A stretch of DNA of 64,000 nucleotides from Clytia hemisphaerica. Taxonomy: Eukaryota; Cnidaria; Hydrozoa; Leptothecata; Clytiidae. Under the pieces are notes generated by a model. The model had not been told where the DNA came from and did no database searches. It was given only the letters and a program-made list of their open reading frames with translations. Position numbers and translations under genes: made by a program. Location: assembly GCA_902728285.1 (NCBI GenBank), contig CACVBU010001102.1:558001-622000 (forward strand), written 5' to 3'. This document shows positions 11,731 to 24,370 of the stretch, piece by piece (position 1 is the first letter of the stretch; every line of letters starts with the position of its first letter).

Positions 11731-12852
11731 CTTCCATTGATGTTTTTATTTTTCTTGTTTTTTTGTCACTGTAAACAAAAAATGAGTAGTATTATTGGTA
11801 TAAGTTCCTTGACTTGAAGAACAAAATCACGGAGGGTTTGAAGAGAAATTCTAAGCAGGACTATGAAAATCTGCAACCCTATCAAAAGCATTTATCATGT
11901 TGTATCTTTCTTGAAACCAAGTCAAAAATCAAGGTATCGATAATTATCTTTGCGTATAACAATTAAAAAATAATTCTGAAATATAGAATTTAATGATAAA
12001 AAATTCAAAATATACAAAAAAATCTATAATTTTACTTTAAAACTAACTAAAATTTTCATTGTACTCAAACTGAATTTCATGCGGGCACTAAAAAGGTTTC
12101 AGATTTAGCATTGGCATCCTTCAGAGACATTGACTGCACAAACCTTTAGGTTTTTTTAGCTAAAAGTTCTTTCTCCTATTCTCTCCATCATTGGATTAAG
12201 CGAGACAGATGTTCTAAGGAACCTATACTTACAAGCTAGCTCCATAGTGAATGTGAACCTTGAGCATACGAAATACTAAAAATTCGATTATCATAACTCA
12301 TAATAGAAAATTATACTGTAATTTGAGAAATAATGCTGACAAATCGACTACACGTTTTTTTATAAGAATGCACTCTATAAGAATATTCATGATGAAATTG
12401 ATAAAAAAAACAAGAATACGCAAAGAATATCTTCATCATCCTAAAATTAGTTAACCGAACCTATAAATTTGAAACTGTAAATTGCTAATTACACCCTAAT
12501 GAAGCCAACTTCCACTGAAGTTGCTTCAGGTATATGCATTACTACATGTTAAGAATACAATCATGATGATGAAATGAAAAAACACCATTCTTGAAATAAA
12601 AAAGCGTATAAATTAAATTGACGAAAATTATTTATACAGTAGAGTCTCTACAACTCAAACCTCTCTCTACTACTCGAATGTCTCCTTAAATCGAACAGTT
12701 TCCTTTTACTCCGGCTATTAGAGTTATGGAGACTTTGCTGTACTTTGCTATCCACAACAGATAATTTTAATCAATCGTATATCTGTGCTGCACTAAGATC
12801 GATCCAACATCTTGGTTGGTTGGTTGGTAGTCATAAAGAAATAACCAAACGA
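11731..12852. other. Gap between INO80C start and HACL1 stop
   Basis: 1.1 kb between two genes on the same strand. It must hold the INO80C promoter and the HACL1 3' UTR. I see a pogo-like MITE at 12647-12740 and an ATTAAA on the minus strand at 12766-12771, which could be a HACL1 poly(A) signal. Nothing else is recognisable. Confidence 0.5.
12647..12740. mobile_element. Pogo/Tigger-like MITE, 94 bp, TA target duplication
   Basis: TA|CAGTAGAGTCTC on the left and GAGACTTTGCTG|TA on the right, with ACTCAAAC / ACTCGAA motifs inside. The CAGT(A/G)GAGTCTC ends and the TA duplication match pogo/Tigger-type non-autonomous elements. Confidence 0.8.
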
Positions 12853-15800
12853 TCAAAGCTTTGATTTCGTTAACCAATCAAATTCCTATAAAGATAAAGA
12901 TAATAAAGGTTTGTAACATACCGCATTCCATCGAAAAGTCACGCTGTGATACATTGGAGTCTCCATAATTCAAACACGCACGGGGAATACAGTTATGAAC
13001 ACAGGGCTCGAGTTATGGAGTAAGGTTTTTAAGCATTGTTAACTGAAGGGACCATAAAGCTTGTTCGAGTTATAGAGGTTCGAGTTATAAAGGTTCGAGT
13101 TAATGAGACTCCACTGTAGTTAGGGAAATATTCAACTTAACGATATTTTGCTTCTTGTGTTTTGGGTAGGGTAAATAAATAAAGTGACTAAAGATGATTC
13201 AGGTTGTGAAATTACTTTTTAAAACCTCATTAATGATCCACTTTGAATTGTCTTTCTTACTATAGAACATGATAACGATCATGATTTTTACTTCGTGAAA
13301 ATTTTACCCGATACGCAAAGTTCATATACGGAAGAATCCAAAAGATTGAGTGTTTGCCAATAATTTTGAATTTAAACAATAAAACCAGTGGCAAACGCCC
13401 GGGCTATTTTTTGGTGCTTCCGTACATACCTTACGTAATGCATATCATGAATAATCACAAACATTGGATTAGAGCAAAAAAAAATCTTACCTGCTGTTTT
13501 CTCCCTGACGTTGATTCGATCCTTACATGCAAAAGCGACGGCCGCTCAGTGTCCGCTAGAGCTTCTTTTAAGGAGAGATGCAATTCACTAGGCTGGATGA
13601 CTTCAACACCACGACAGCCGAAAGCATGCATGATCTTCTCATAACAAATGTTAGGGTTAAGAGAAACAGGTGGCAGGACGAGTGGTAAAGAAGTTTGCTC
13701 CGCTTCTGTGGTTACAGTATCGTAACTTTCACGGTCAAGCCTAAAAAATAAATCATACCATGCAACTATTTGATTTCACATTGGAACAGAGGACCCTATT
13801 GTTCAATTTATCTATAATTCGTAATAATTTAAATCTTACTGGGAAACAGATGACGTCACCAAGAAAAATGGCTTTTTTGAGCAATTTCCGATGAACTTTA
13901 GCGGGCCTGATGAAATATCACACCCAAATTTGTAATCTTCATTGCCTTATTGATAAAGAGTCAGTTGAAATTTATTTATGACATTGTTCTAAAAACTCAT
14001 TCTTGTCGTTCTAGGGGGGCGTACGGTATTTCGGAATTGCGGAAATCGACCCTTTTTTCTTCGGAATTTCGGAAATCGGGCAAAATTCCTTCGGTATTTC
14101 GGAATTCTGAAATTGCTTCGATATCGGAAATCCACAAGTTTTTGCTTCAAAATTTTGGCGTTATAAATTTTTTATCCCCCTTTTTCGGAATTCATACATG
14201 AAAAATCAAATTTGATGAAAATTTAGTCAAAACGAGGAAAAATTACCTAAAAAAATCGGTATCGAAATTGCAAGTATTTTTTTGCGGTATTTCGGAACTT
14301 TTGGCAAAATTATTCGGTATTTCGGAAATCGCAAACCTCGTACGACCCCACTTCTAGATCTCGACTTTATGTCGATAATTTCAGCAACATACTCTTTTAT
14401 AGGTAAATACATAAAACTTTTTAGATTGAAAATGGGATCGATAAAAAAGATTATTCAGACACCAAAGAAAAAACGGAAAGAAAACACATACCCGTTGTAT
14501 ATTCCATTATTGTTAGCGATAATGAAAATTATCGGTAAATGATATCTTGCTGCCGTTTCCAACTCCATACCACCGAACCCGAAAGCACTATCTCCTTGAA
14601 CACAAACCACCCTACAGGGCGGGCGATCCTCTTTCAAAGCTTGATTCATCTCAACGAGGGCAGCTGCAATGGCGAATCCTGAACCAACGCCCATTGTACC
14701 GAATGAGCCAGCATCTAGCCTTGATATAGAATAGAAGTACAATTCACGAAATGGGAAGTTTAGATTTCAAGTTTTTCCGCGTCGCCCATAAACCGTCGCC
14801 AAAACCAGTGAAGACCAACTTTTAAAAAGCTGTCATGTAAGCGTAAGGGGGTCACAAACACCGAAATACCGACGCAATTGTAGTTGAATCAACGTCAACA
14901 CCGAGAGTAGAGTAAAAATTATTGAGAAACCTTATTTTTTCACTACGTGGCCCTTTTAACACCAAAACTTTATCAGTTTTTTATCAAACATCAAAACACT
15001 GGCAGAAAAAAGGAGCCAATACCGTTAATCGCAAACACCCCCTCCTAAAAAATTAGATACCTCATTACACGAATAATACAAGTCATTTTTAACACGAATT
15101 GAAAAATTTCGTGTTAATAAAAACCTCCTTAATTAAAACCGGCCGCTGTTTCCTTAAAAAAGCAGAAAAATTCGTGTTAATTTCAGACCGTGCAAATTTC
15201 AAGGCCGTTGAATACTTGCCTAGTAATATCTGTGTAATAAGGTAACAATAAACATTCCGGGTATTCATTCGTAATAATACGGTATAGACAGAACAAACCT
15301 TTTACGTGGCAGGTTATGCGTTATCATTGTCCGTCCAATATCCATTGTGTTTGCACCCTCGTTGACGATGATACAACCACCAGGTAAATCTTTACAAATC
15401 TATAAAAACGAATAATGAATCTGAAATGGAATTTGTGGCAATTTTACAATCTATGGTGGACTGAAAAAACTTGACACATGACAAGTGTAACATTACTTGA
15501 GTATGTGTATGGGTAAAGGTATTTTTTCGAAGTGTTTCTCAGTCCACCATAGATTGCAGACTATTTTTCTAAACTGTAAGTAAAATTCATGTATCCTTCT
15601 GTCGATTGCAAAATTGGATGTTTTAATGTATTGGAAAGATGTTTTGGATATTGAAATAAATTTTTGGAGACGGTAAATCTCAAAGAATTTTTTCCCCCTC
15701 TAGTACTGGATACCAAGGCTAGATTGTATTGTAAAAGTTCAAATAACAATTCAAAATCGCCTTATAAAAAGTATATTAAGAGGATTTCTCCTTGACGGGG

Positions 15801-18800
15801 ACTGGGATCAAATTTGAATTATAGAAAGATTCGAATAATAGAAGTTCGAATAAGCAAGAGTGTACAGTAAAGGGTAATTTATACCTCGTCGTACATATGA
15901 TAGAAATTCATGGGTATTCCACTGCTTTCTATCATCATCTGTAAAATGAAGAAGAAAAATTCAGTATGACAATTTATTGACAATTATTCTAAACCAACGA
16001 ACTCGATAATCTTACAGTAAAGTGTCACTAAATCGAAAACGAGCCGGAAAACTTATCTGTTCGAATTAAAGAGTGATCAAACTTATAGAAAGCAATTTAC
16101 AAGGCTTTCATATTAAAGGGACTGTTTCAAAAAATATAAAAATACTCGAATTATAGAATTACAGAGGACAGGATGAACCCACTTTATCCATTTTGTTTTT
16201 ACCTGTGTTTTTTGTTTATTATCTTCAACTTTGCTTTCCAGTTCCTTCCACCAAGGTTGAGAGCGTTCAAATTTCTTTCCACTGAACTTTTCTTCGAAAC
16301 CCTGGCACATCTAAGTAAAAAATAAAATTATTTGTTTTTGGGGATCAACATATTGTTAAAAAAGAGTAAAGATCTCTAAGAGTCTCTAAGAGATAAAATG
16401 TTCATGACTATGGTTCCACAAGTCCACAAGTCGAAATCGAGCGCTAAACTGCTCGTAATGCCATTTCCAAAATTATGATTTAAAACAATGTTTTACAAAA
16501 GTTTTCTTCATACAAGTAACTGCATAGGTAACAGTGCCTTCATTGAAAATATTACCACAAATTTGACCATGCAAACAATTCGTAATTGGAAAATCACACC
16601 ATTAATTAATCTTTATTGGCCGTAGACCGAAGTCCTTCCCATAGCAAACGAATTAGTTCTTTATGAAATTCAAAGAACTTTGTTCAATGAGAAACATCTT
16701 TTGTTGAGTGAGCGCCATATTACTTTGTTGATATGGACGAAATAGCGACGTAAGGCTAATTCAATTGAACACAAATATGTGCATACCTGATTAACAATAG
16801 CGTTAACATTACCAAACAATCCAACAGTCGATGGTGCGTTGTTTCCAATCTCCTCTGGTGCTATATCCAACTGGATGGAAGGAGAAAAAGGAATATTTTT
16901 ATAAAAGTGCTTAGAAAATATCGAGGAGATATCTGCGTTAAACCTGATAGGAGAAAGCTTGGCTACAATATATACGAAATCGTTTCGAGCTTCTGTATTT
17001 TTTCTGAAACCCACTACGTGGGAGAGCACAATTCCTAGTTGACTCTCGCTAAATCGAACTCGAACGTGGAATTTTATTTGTTCGAATTACAGAGAGATTC
17101 GAATTATAGAAAGTATTTTAAGAAGGTTTCTCCTTGACGGGGGCAGGAGACAAGTTGGAATTATAGAAAGATTCGAATAATGGAAGTTCGAATAATCGAG
17201 AGTTTTACTGTACCTGTATAAATTGCACGTTTTGATGAAACCTTGGTGGCAGACCAAAATGAAGGATCCAATTGAGGCGCGCACAAACCAGAAAGATGAC
17301 ATCAGCACGAAGTAAAGCCCTGTAAATGTGATTGGTCAATTTAGCTTATTTTGCTTACCGTAAATCTTCTAATAAACTCTCTCATTTTAGGAGAGTCGCG
17401 AATTAAAAAGGGTGTTTTTTAGTATTTTGCCTTACCTTATTAGAGGATTTATGGTATTACAAAGAGTTTTTCATATAAAATTAAGATAATTCAGAAAATA
17501 TACAATATTGGAGGGAAAATGTTGGGGTAAAGGGACAACAATTTTAATCCAGGGGGTTGACTTCGTCAACGATCGAGGTTTCCCCCTGATTTATAAAAAA
17601 AACACGAAATTCTATTCTCGATAAGGCATCTAAAGAGTCGGAAAGAAAAATGTAAAACAAAATAACTAAATCGACCACTAACGTACGCACGAAACACTTT
17701 AGTCTTTCTCGTAGTAGGGGGCAGACCCTTAGGATCCGTAGCGTCTTTCGTGGGACGCAACCGCATGTGATTGGTGATTTTTTGAGAGGGGGCCGCGAAT
17801 TGGGCCTTGCAAAAGATTTTATGGCCGAAAACTTGACGTTGTAGGCAAAACTCCTAAACCCCTAAATGAGTGAAAAATTGACGATTTTTCGTCGAATTAA
17901 AAAGAAAAATTTAAAGGCGAAAATAAAAAAATGTAGTGTTTCCGGAAGCCCGCCGGGTGAAAAAAACGAATTTTCTGACCCGGCCGCGGACTATGGGTTC
18001 ACCTATATGGTTTATCTTTAAGAAAATCAAGTTGACCGTATAAGCTATCAAACGTCGTTTGGTTAGATATTCCCGCTTGTAAATCAAGTTTTGTTCGTTA
18101 GTAGTTGATACATTAGTATTCAGGGCTTACTTCATACTGTTTGTACATAAAAGTTATCTTTAAAGTTCTATTTCAAAGATCTTAAGTTATCAAAAATAGC
18201 AAAAAAAATATTTTTCCGGCCGGCCGCACAAGAGCTTTTTTTCTTCACCCGCATTCCGGAAACACTACATTTTTTTATTTTCGCCCCATCAGATAGAGCA
18301 CAAAATTGTTTTTTCAATTTCAAATTAGAATAGTAAATAAACTAACTTGGATCTTGCGGCAGAGACGCATTGAGGATGATTATCAGAAACAACGCCCTTC
18401 CCCATTGGCGTAGGGAGGAAAGGAAGTCCTGTCTGATCGATGAACCGCCTCAAACTATCTTCTGAACGTCCATATGCTGCGCCTAAAGTAATATAACACT
18501 GCTGCAATAACAATTAGTCGTGCGACAATAAAAAGAATAAACATAATACGTTAAGACCTTCTTAAAAGTGCCTTTATTCGGATGATAATGTTTCTCGAGC
18601 TCAAACAATACTAGCCATTGAATATGCTCTATAAATCGACTTCTTATGTGATTCGACCAAATAAAGTAAATCTACCTTTGCCAATGACGAGGAGAGGTCG
18701 TTTGGCTGACATCAAAGTATCCAGCGCAATGTGGATTTGCGATGGAGGACATACTGAAATTAATGGTTCTGGACTTCTCAGTGTCCATCTGAAGTTCAGG

Positions 18801-21800
18801 AAAAAAATAAAAGTTAGATAGATTTATCAAAGAAGGAAATATCTCTCACGAAATAACTATAAATAAATAAATAAATGTCAAGTTGGTATGGAGCCCTATT
18901 CGTAAGTCATGATGACATCAGATTTTCTAGTAGAAGCATCCAAAAAAGGCGCATTTTGACCACTGTGTTTCAGATTTTAGTAACAGGAGACAGTGGTCAA
19001 ATCCCGGCTTTGTTCGGGTGTTTCCGTTGGAAAATGAATTTGCTTTTTTCTGAAAACAAAAAATATTAATTGTCATCCACCTGATTCTTTCTTCGTCTTG
19101 TGAAACAGCTCTGATCAGATCCCCTGGTAAATCTAAATAAACCACTCCAGGACGACCTTGGATACTGTGACGAACTGCCTTGAAATAAAGAAAAAGAAAG
19201 TGGTACACACTTTCCTTACACTCTCAGTAAGAATGTAATAAGGTTACAATAAGTGATAATCGTTTTCTGACAAGACCATAAAAAAACCAGCGTAGAGCTT
19301 GACTGTACACCTATCAACCAACTGTTAGCGCGGTGCGGTTGGCTTTTAAGGGGTTTGGTAATGAATTTACAAAAAAATGACGTCATTCCTTCATGGTAAA
19401 CTCGAACCTAATCTCCTCAAGTTTTAAACAGTTGATTAAAAAAACGGGAAAAGTAAAGCACCTTTTCTACATAGAAGGGGATGTCTTCCACAGCATTCGG
19501 TCGCGCAGATAACTTGCAATATTGACGAGCAGCTTCTACCTATCAGAGTGGATAAACAAAATGTCACGTTTTGAATAATTTGCCGGGTACCATGTACTTC
19601 GCTGTACCATGGTGAGTATTGAACTCAGATCTCCTAGACGGGAGTCAAGAGCGATGGCCACCACTCCAATACAAGTTTTTTTAAGAACATCCAAAATAGT
19701 TTCAGCCTTCAGATGCTCTTAACTTTCTGAGTTGTAAGCCTAAGAATATTCTTATTTAACTTATAAGTTTTCTTATTTTTGCCACTTAAAGAGTTTTTGT
19801 GCAATATTCTAAGAATTTGCCTAGTTTAGAGTGCATAGAGCTTTAAAATGTTCTTAACTTGTTCTTAATATTTTGGCCATCGAAGCCTTATGCTTTTTAT
19901 ATAGTTTGTTCTTGTAACAAAACGTGCAAATGTACAGAAAAATTCATACTGAAGACATACTTGTGGAATTTCTTGGAAGGCACCCATTTGTTCTTGATTA
20001 GTGTCTGACGATCCACCAACCACCATCATTGGCCTAAAAGTTAAGAATCTGTAGATAAATACCAAATATACTTGGAATCATCCGTGAAGTGCGAAAAATT
20101 TCAAAATATTTGACATGAAACACAATATAAATGGTCATTCAAACAATAAATATCCGCTTTGTTAACCCCCATTCCCCCTAACTGTGTACGTACTACGAAT
20201 GGTGGGCGGTTTTTCTGGACACTTTGGATATCCAGCATACTCAATTGTTTATATTTAAATAATCATTTCTTTTGCTCTTGGAAACCAAGACCGACCAAAA
20301 CTCAGATGCTGGCTACTAAGCAGATTTCGCAAGAAGTTGAAGGTCCGCTTTGGGAATTTTTACCATAAAAGAGCTTTTGAAGGCGCAGTGATCAGTTTAG
20401 TAAAACAATCGCACCAAAATCTACCCTCAATTAAAAGCATTGTATTAGAACAGCCAATCACTATATCTTTCGTGCCAACACAAAAGAATCTGCTGAACAA
20501 GCAATTCAGACCATGACATCCAATGTTTAGGACCACACAGGACCAATTTGTGGGCTAGTGCCGGTATACCAACGATGTGCTTTCAAAGAAGTTTTTTTAT
20601 CCTGGTTCATACTATCAATACACAGGTTGCAAAATAAAAAGTCTGAAGACAAATCACACTTTTATTCGAATCTTTTATGTGCGTGTTACGTGAGATTTAT
20701 TTCTAATTGGTTCGAATTTATTGACACTAATAATGTTATCAGCTGCAAGTTGTAAAGCAAGTAGCATGGGAATAAAATCACGTGAACTTTTTCGAGTAAT
20801 CACATGTTTTGACTGCATTGATATAATTTTGTAACCCGTGTATCGCTTCGTTTCTGGGTAAAGTTAGTTTGAACAAGCTAGATGCTGAATGGACCTACCT
20901 GATGATGAAAGTTAGATAGCAATGCAAGGAGAAAAATGAAAAAAATTAGTCAGAAAACATAGCGTTTAGCGAAAATGCATAACGCAAGAAATTCATCATT
21001 GATTGATGGTGGGGGGAGAGGGAAGGGTTGTAGGGAAAAAATAAATAGAAAGTTCTGGTCGAAATCAGTTTTATTGACAATTGAATCATGCTTGATGGTG
21101 AGCATTGTTATCGATAATGTTTTTGTGTGAAAAACATAGAAATATGAGGAAAAAACCCAATGAAAATTTGCAAAAACGGCGATTTCTGGAATTTTCAACC
21201 GGAAAAATTTTTTTCTCAAAAATCGAACACGGCCATGTTTTGAGCATTGCGAATACGCATCTATCTGCAAAAAATCAGAAAAAACTAAAAATGAAAATTC
21301 GAGGAAATGTCAAAAAACCGGTTTTTCCGGCATATTTCCGGCATTTTAGGCCGGAAAAAAATGTTTTTCGAAAATCGGGCTCCGTCACATTTTAGATATT
21401 GTCATATTGCGTCAGTGTGCAAAATTTCATAAAAAAATATAAAGGACAGCTCGAGAAATTCAAGAATACTGTCTTTCCGGCGAAAATAGGTTGTTCCGGC
21501 GACTTTTAAAAAAAGTTCCGGCTTCAAAAATCAATTTTATTGAAAATTTAAACATGCTTGATAGTGGGCATTGCTATTAAAAATGTTTTTGAATGAAAAA
21601 ACAACCAATTATAAGGAAAAAGTCCAATGAAAAATGAAAATCTAGAAAAACGGCGATTTCCGGCATATTTCAGGCATTTTCCGCCGGAAAAAAAATTATT
21701 TTCTCAAAATCGGACTCGGCCATGTTTTGGGCATTGTTAATAAGCATCTTTGAGCAAAAAATCAGAAAAAACTAATGATAAAATCTCGAAAAAATGCCAA

Positions 21801-24370
21801 AAATCCAGTTTTTTCCGGTATATTTCCGGTATTTTCGGCCGGAAATGAATTTTTTTCGAAAATCAGGCTTCGTCACAATTTAGGTATTGACATTTTGCAT
21901 CAGTGTGCAAAATTTCATGAAAAAATATAAAGTACAGCTCAAGAAATTCAAGAAATACTGTTTTTCCGGCGAAAATCGGCTGTTCCGGCGATTTTTAGAA
22001 AGTTCCGGCTTCAAAAATCAGTTTTATTGACAATTGAATCATGCTTGATCGTGGACATTGCTATTAATAATGTTTTGTATGAAAAAACAACGAAATGTAA
22101 GGAAAAAGTCCAATGAAAATCTGCAAAAACGGCGATTTCCGGCATATTCGACCGGAAAAGATTTTTTCTCAAAAATTGGACTCGGCCAAGTTTTGGGCAT
22201 TGCTAATACGCATCTTTGTGCAAAAAATCAGAAAAAACTAATGATGAAATCTTGAGAAAATGCCAAAAAACCGGTTTTTCCGGCATATTTCCGGCATTTT
22301 TGGCCGGAAATGATTTTTTTTCGAAAATCGGGCTCCGTCACATTTTGGGCATTGCCATTTTGCATCATTGTGCCAAAAATCAGAAAAAACTAATGAGCCA
22401 ATCCTGAGAAAAGCTGGTAACAGACGGACGGACGAACGGACGAACGGACGGACGAACGGACAGAGGTTAATTTATAGGACCTCCAGGTAGGTCCAAAAAG
22501 TGTCATTTCAAGGCAGATTACAGGGTCAACATCGAAATTTTATCCCGTCGGCTCAAATAATGGTTGCGCCTAGTCACTATTATGTATTTGGACCTTCCAC
22601 TTTCTAGATCATTGCATGAGCCTGGAAAAGGGCAGTTTATTTAAGCACACCCAGTATATGTAAATTACAATTAAAAATCACAATTATAATTTGAATGAAT
22701 GAATGAATAAACTTACCAGCAATTTTCTTTAGCATTAGCCATTCCAGCCAGTGCATGAATGAGACCAGGTCCAGAAACAACTAGACAAACAGCAGGTCTG
22801 AAATGATGCGGATAAATCAAGTCAAAAGAAGTACAGTTTATCGGAAACGTTATTCTCATTTCAACAATGCGAGTTTGCAATTCATTTTTGGGTATTGGTT
22901 AGTGTATAGTTTAAGAGCTTTGATAAGTGTGAACCACAGATATCGTATTCGTTCACACACTAGATAGGCTAACTGCTACAGATTTCCCCTAGTGAGTAGA
23001 CTAGGTTGCCATGTTGCTTTCTAATGCACCTTACATTTTCGAAATTTCAAAACATTCGAATCTGTCGACAACCAGAATTGAAAACAAGATGTCGGACTAG
23101 TTTAGCTCCAAAACTTGGCACGATTCCTTTGGGTCACACCATCCAGCCAAGTAGTTAGAGGTCAGTAGTACAAATTAGAGAAAAGTCAAAAAAGTCTTTC
23201 TGTCGTCGTACCTGCCAGTTAAGTAGCCAACTGCTGAAGCCGCATAACTGGCCTAAACAGAAATATAGAAAAAAGTTACATGTGAATCTCAAATGTCAAG
23301 TAAACTTTGAATATGTAGTTATAATCCCTCGACCAAGAAAAGAACAACTAAAGATTTTTTGGGGATCAGCAAAATATCCATCTTGATAAGAGAGACCTAT
23401 ATAAGGCTATAAGGATTTAAGGAAATGCATTGAAAGTCTATGATTGTCTATTCTAAATCTTGCGATATATTATTGACATTCATTTCTAATGGATGTGGTA
23501 CTCAATAAATTTAGTGAAAGGAAATAAACCTCTATACACCAAAGAAGCAAGAGTTAAAAAAAAAAAGATGCGAGAAACAATCGGTCGACTTAAAAACCTA
23601 CAGAACACTGCATCAACAGAGATATTTGCCTGAGATCTAAGTTAGTTTAGACGGAAAAACACGCCTTATCTAATTTTTGACGAAAGTCGACTCAAGGTCT
23701 TAAGAAATTCAACACAACAGAAAGACCTCTTTCTATCTTTCTCAAGTCAACTGTCAACTTTACGTTGATCTTCTACAGTCTCTTACATCAAAAGCAGGTA
23801 GAGCGCAGAAAGTCGACCGCCTATCTACAATCATGGTTGAAATTTATTGAGAATTCCGGTTATTTTAACGTTTTTCAAGATTTAAAGTTCCGGCGAGAAA
23901 GTAGATTTAGGGCTATCTCTTTAATTTAATTGAATATTTCAATTTGGGAGGGGTTGGCAGACTTCCAGGCTATACTCTGAGCCTTATTGGACTATTCTTG
24001 AGCTTTTGAATCCTCAGATCCTAAGGTCCTAAGTCTTAAGTTAAAACTCTACTCTTCGAACCAACTTTAGAGCACTTACAAATCGATTGTGGTTTCAAGA
24101 CTTCCCGGTGAATTTCCCTTTTTTTCTCAAATATTATGACCTTGATTGTAGCAATAGAATCGAGAACTTCTCAATATTATTTCAAAGCAGATTGTAGCTA
24201 ACAATAGAATCGAGAACTCATACCGATTGTTCATTTCTCATGCCGATATATTTGATTCCAATTTGTTGAGCAGCAATCGCAACTTCCATCACTGGAATGC
24301 CAACAATTCCAAACATATATTCAACACCTTGGTCAGCAAGGCTCTTGGCCAGAATTGATGCGCCATCCAT
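12853..24370 (-). CDS. HACL1: 2-hydroxyacyl-CoA lyase (peroxisomal, TPP-dependent)
   Basis: Sixteen exons: 24224-24370, 23212-23252, 22717-22797, 19961-20033, 19462-19539, 19081-19178, 18676-18788, 18347-18482, 17214-17319, 16787-16870, 16203-16310, 15885-15938, 15299-15399, 14492-14719, 13491-13740 and 12853-12885. Every junction keeps phase and the 1731-bp CDS gives 576 aa (human about 578). The enzyme cleaves 2-hydroxyacyl-CoA to formyl-CoA and an aldehyde in alpha-oxidation. Seen: N-terminal Pyr domain with the conserved Glu in GMRNEQ (residue 47), [14 protein letters not shown], the central [14 protein letters not shown] region, and the C-terminal PP domain with the TPP/Mg motif GDSAFGFGG (Asp about 450) through ANNNGIY (about 475-481). 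The last exon is 33 bp and ends in SKL, a canonical PTS1 signal. The start is the first in-frame ATG before the conserved [13 protein letters not shown] block. Introns carry many MITEs. Confidence 0.97.
12952..13116. mobile_element. Pogo/Tigger-like MITE in HACL1 intron 15
   Basis: TA|CATTGGAGTCTCCATAA to ATGAGACTCCACTG|TA, 165 bp, with internal GTTCGAGTTATAGAGG and GTTCGAGTTATAAAGG copies. The TA is duplicated at 12950-12951 and 13117-13118. Confidence 0.8.
14010..14358. repeat. 'TTCGGTATTTCGGAA' tandem repeat with inverted ends
   Basis: About six degenerate copies of CGGTATTTCGGAA lie between TTCTAGGGGGGCGTACG and CGTACGACCCCACTTCTAGA, in HACL1 intron 14. The inverted outer ends suggest a small foldback element. 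Confidence 0.6.
15060..15242. mobile_element. MITE, CCTTATTACATGAATA family, HACL1 intron 13
   Basis: TA|CCTCATTACACGAATAAT to ATATCTGTGTAATAAGG|TA, 183 bp. The interior shares AATTTCGTGTTAATAAAAAC and TTCGTGTTAATTTC with the 181-bp copy at 38131-38311. Confidence 0.78.
15770..15868. mobile_element. Pogo-like MITE fragment in HACL1 intron 12
   Basis: It contains TTTCTCCTTGACGGGG and AAAGATTCGAATAATAGAAG, nearly identical to the right half of the copy at 17037-17210. It ends 16 bp from the exon 12 donor. The left end was not located. Confidence 0.6.
16015..16155. mobile_element. Pogo-like MITE fragment in HACL1 intron 11
   Basis: TACAGTAAAGTGTCACTAAATCG and TCTGTTCGAATTAAAGAG resemble the left half of the 17037-17210 element. 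The right boundary is unclear. Confidence 0.5.
17037..17210. mobile_element. Pogo-like MITE inserted in the HACL1 exon 9 splice donor
   Basis: Left GTTGACTCTCGCTAAATCG and right CGAGAGTTTTACTG|TA (17211-17212) are inverted ends. On the minus strand exon 9 ends ...ATACAG at 17214, the donor G is 17213, and the donor T plus the next base are the TA of the element's target duplication. The donor therefore reads GTACAG, with CAG coming from the element. Confidence 0.8.
17922..18285. mobile_element. MITE with ~48-bp inverted ends in HACL1 intron 8
   Basis: GAAAATAAAAAAATGTAGTG continuing TTTCCGGAAGCCCG at the left is matched by its reverse complement CGGAAACACTACATTTTTTT ending at 18285. It is 364 bp long, with no coding capacity. 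Confidence 0.8.
21060..22495 (+). repeat. ~480-bp tandem repeat (3 copies) ending in GACG/GAAC microsatellite
   Basis: Copies begin near 21063, 21521 and 22012 with the block CAGTTTTATTGACAATTGAA. Each contains CGGCGATTTCCGGCATATT and TCCGTCACATTTT. The array ends with GGACGGACGAACGGACG at about 22425-22460 and then AGGACCTCCAGGTAGGTCC. One related copy lies at 40565-41168 with the same 3' end. It fills HACL1 intron 3. Short open frames within it are products of the repeat. Confidence 0.85.
23036..23200. repeat. Dispersed repeat in HACL1 intron 2
   Basis: Segments ACCAGAATTGAAAACAAGAT and TTTCAAAACATTCGAA recur in reverse orientation at about 31260-31410 in SHOC1 intron 15. Ends are not defined. 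Confidence 0.55.

Noticed and set aside
20159-20755. Possible decayed coding sequence in HACL1 intron 3.
   Set aside because: Short frames change every 150-200 bp and no protein family could be recognised.
21105-22407. Several 60-100-codon frames starting [10 protein letters not shown] / [10 protein letters not shown].
   Set aside because: They lie in the 480-bp tandem repeat and recur with each unit; the same holds at 40784-41170.
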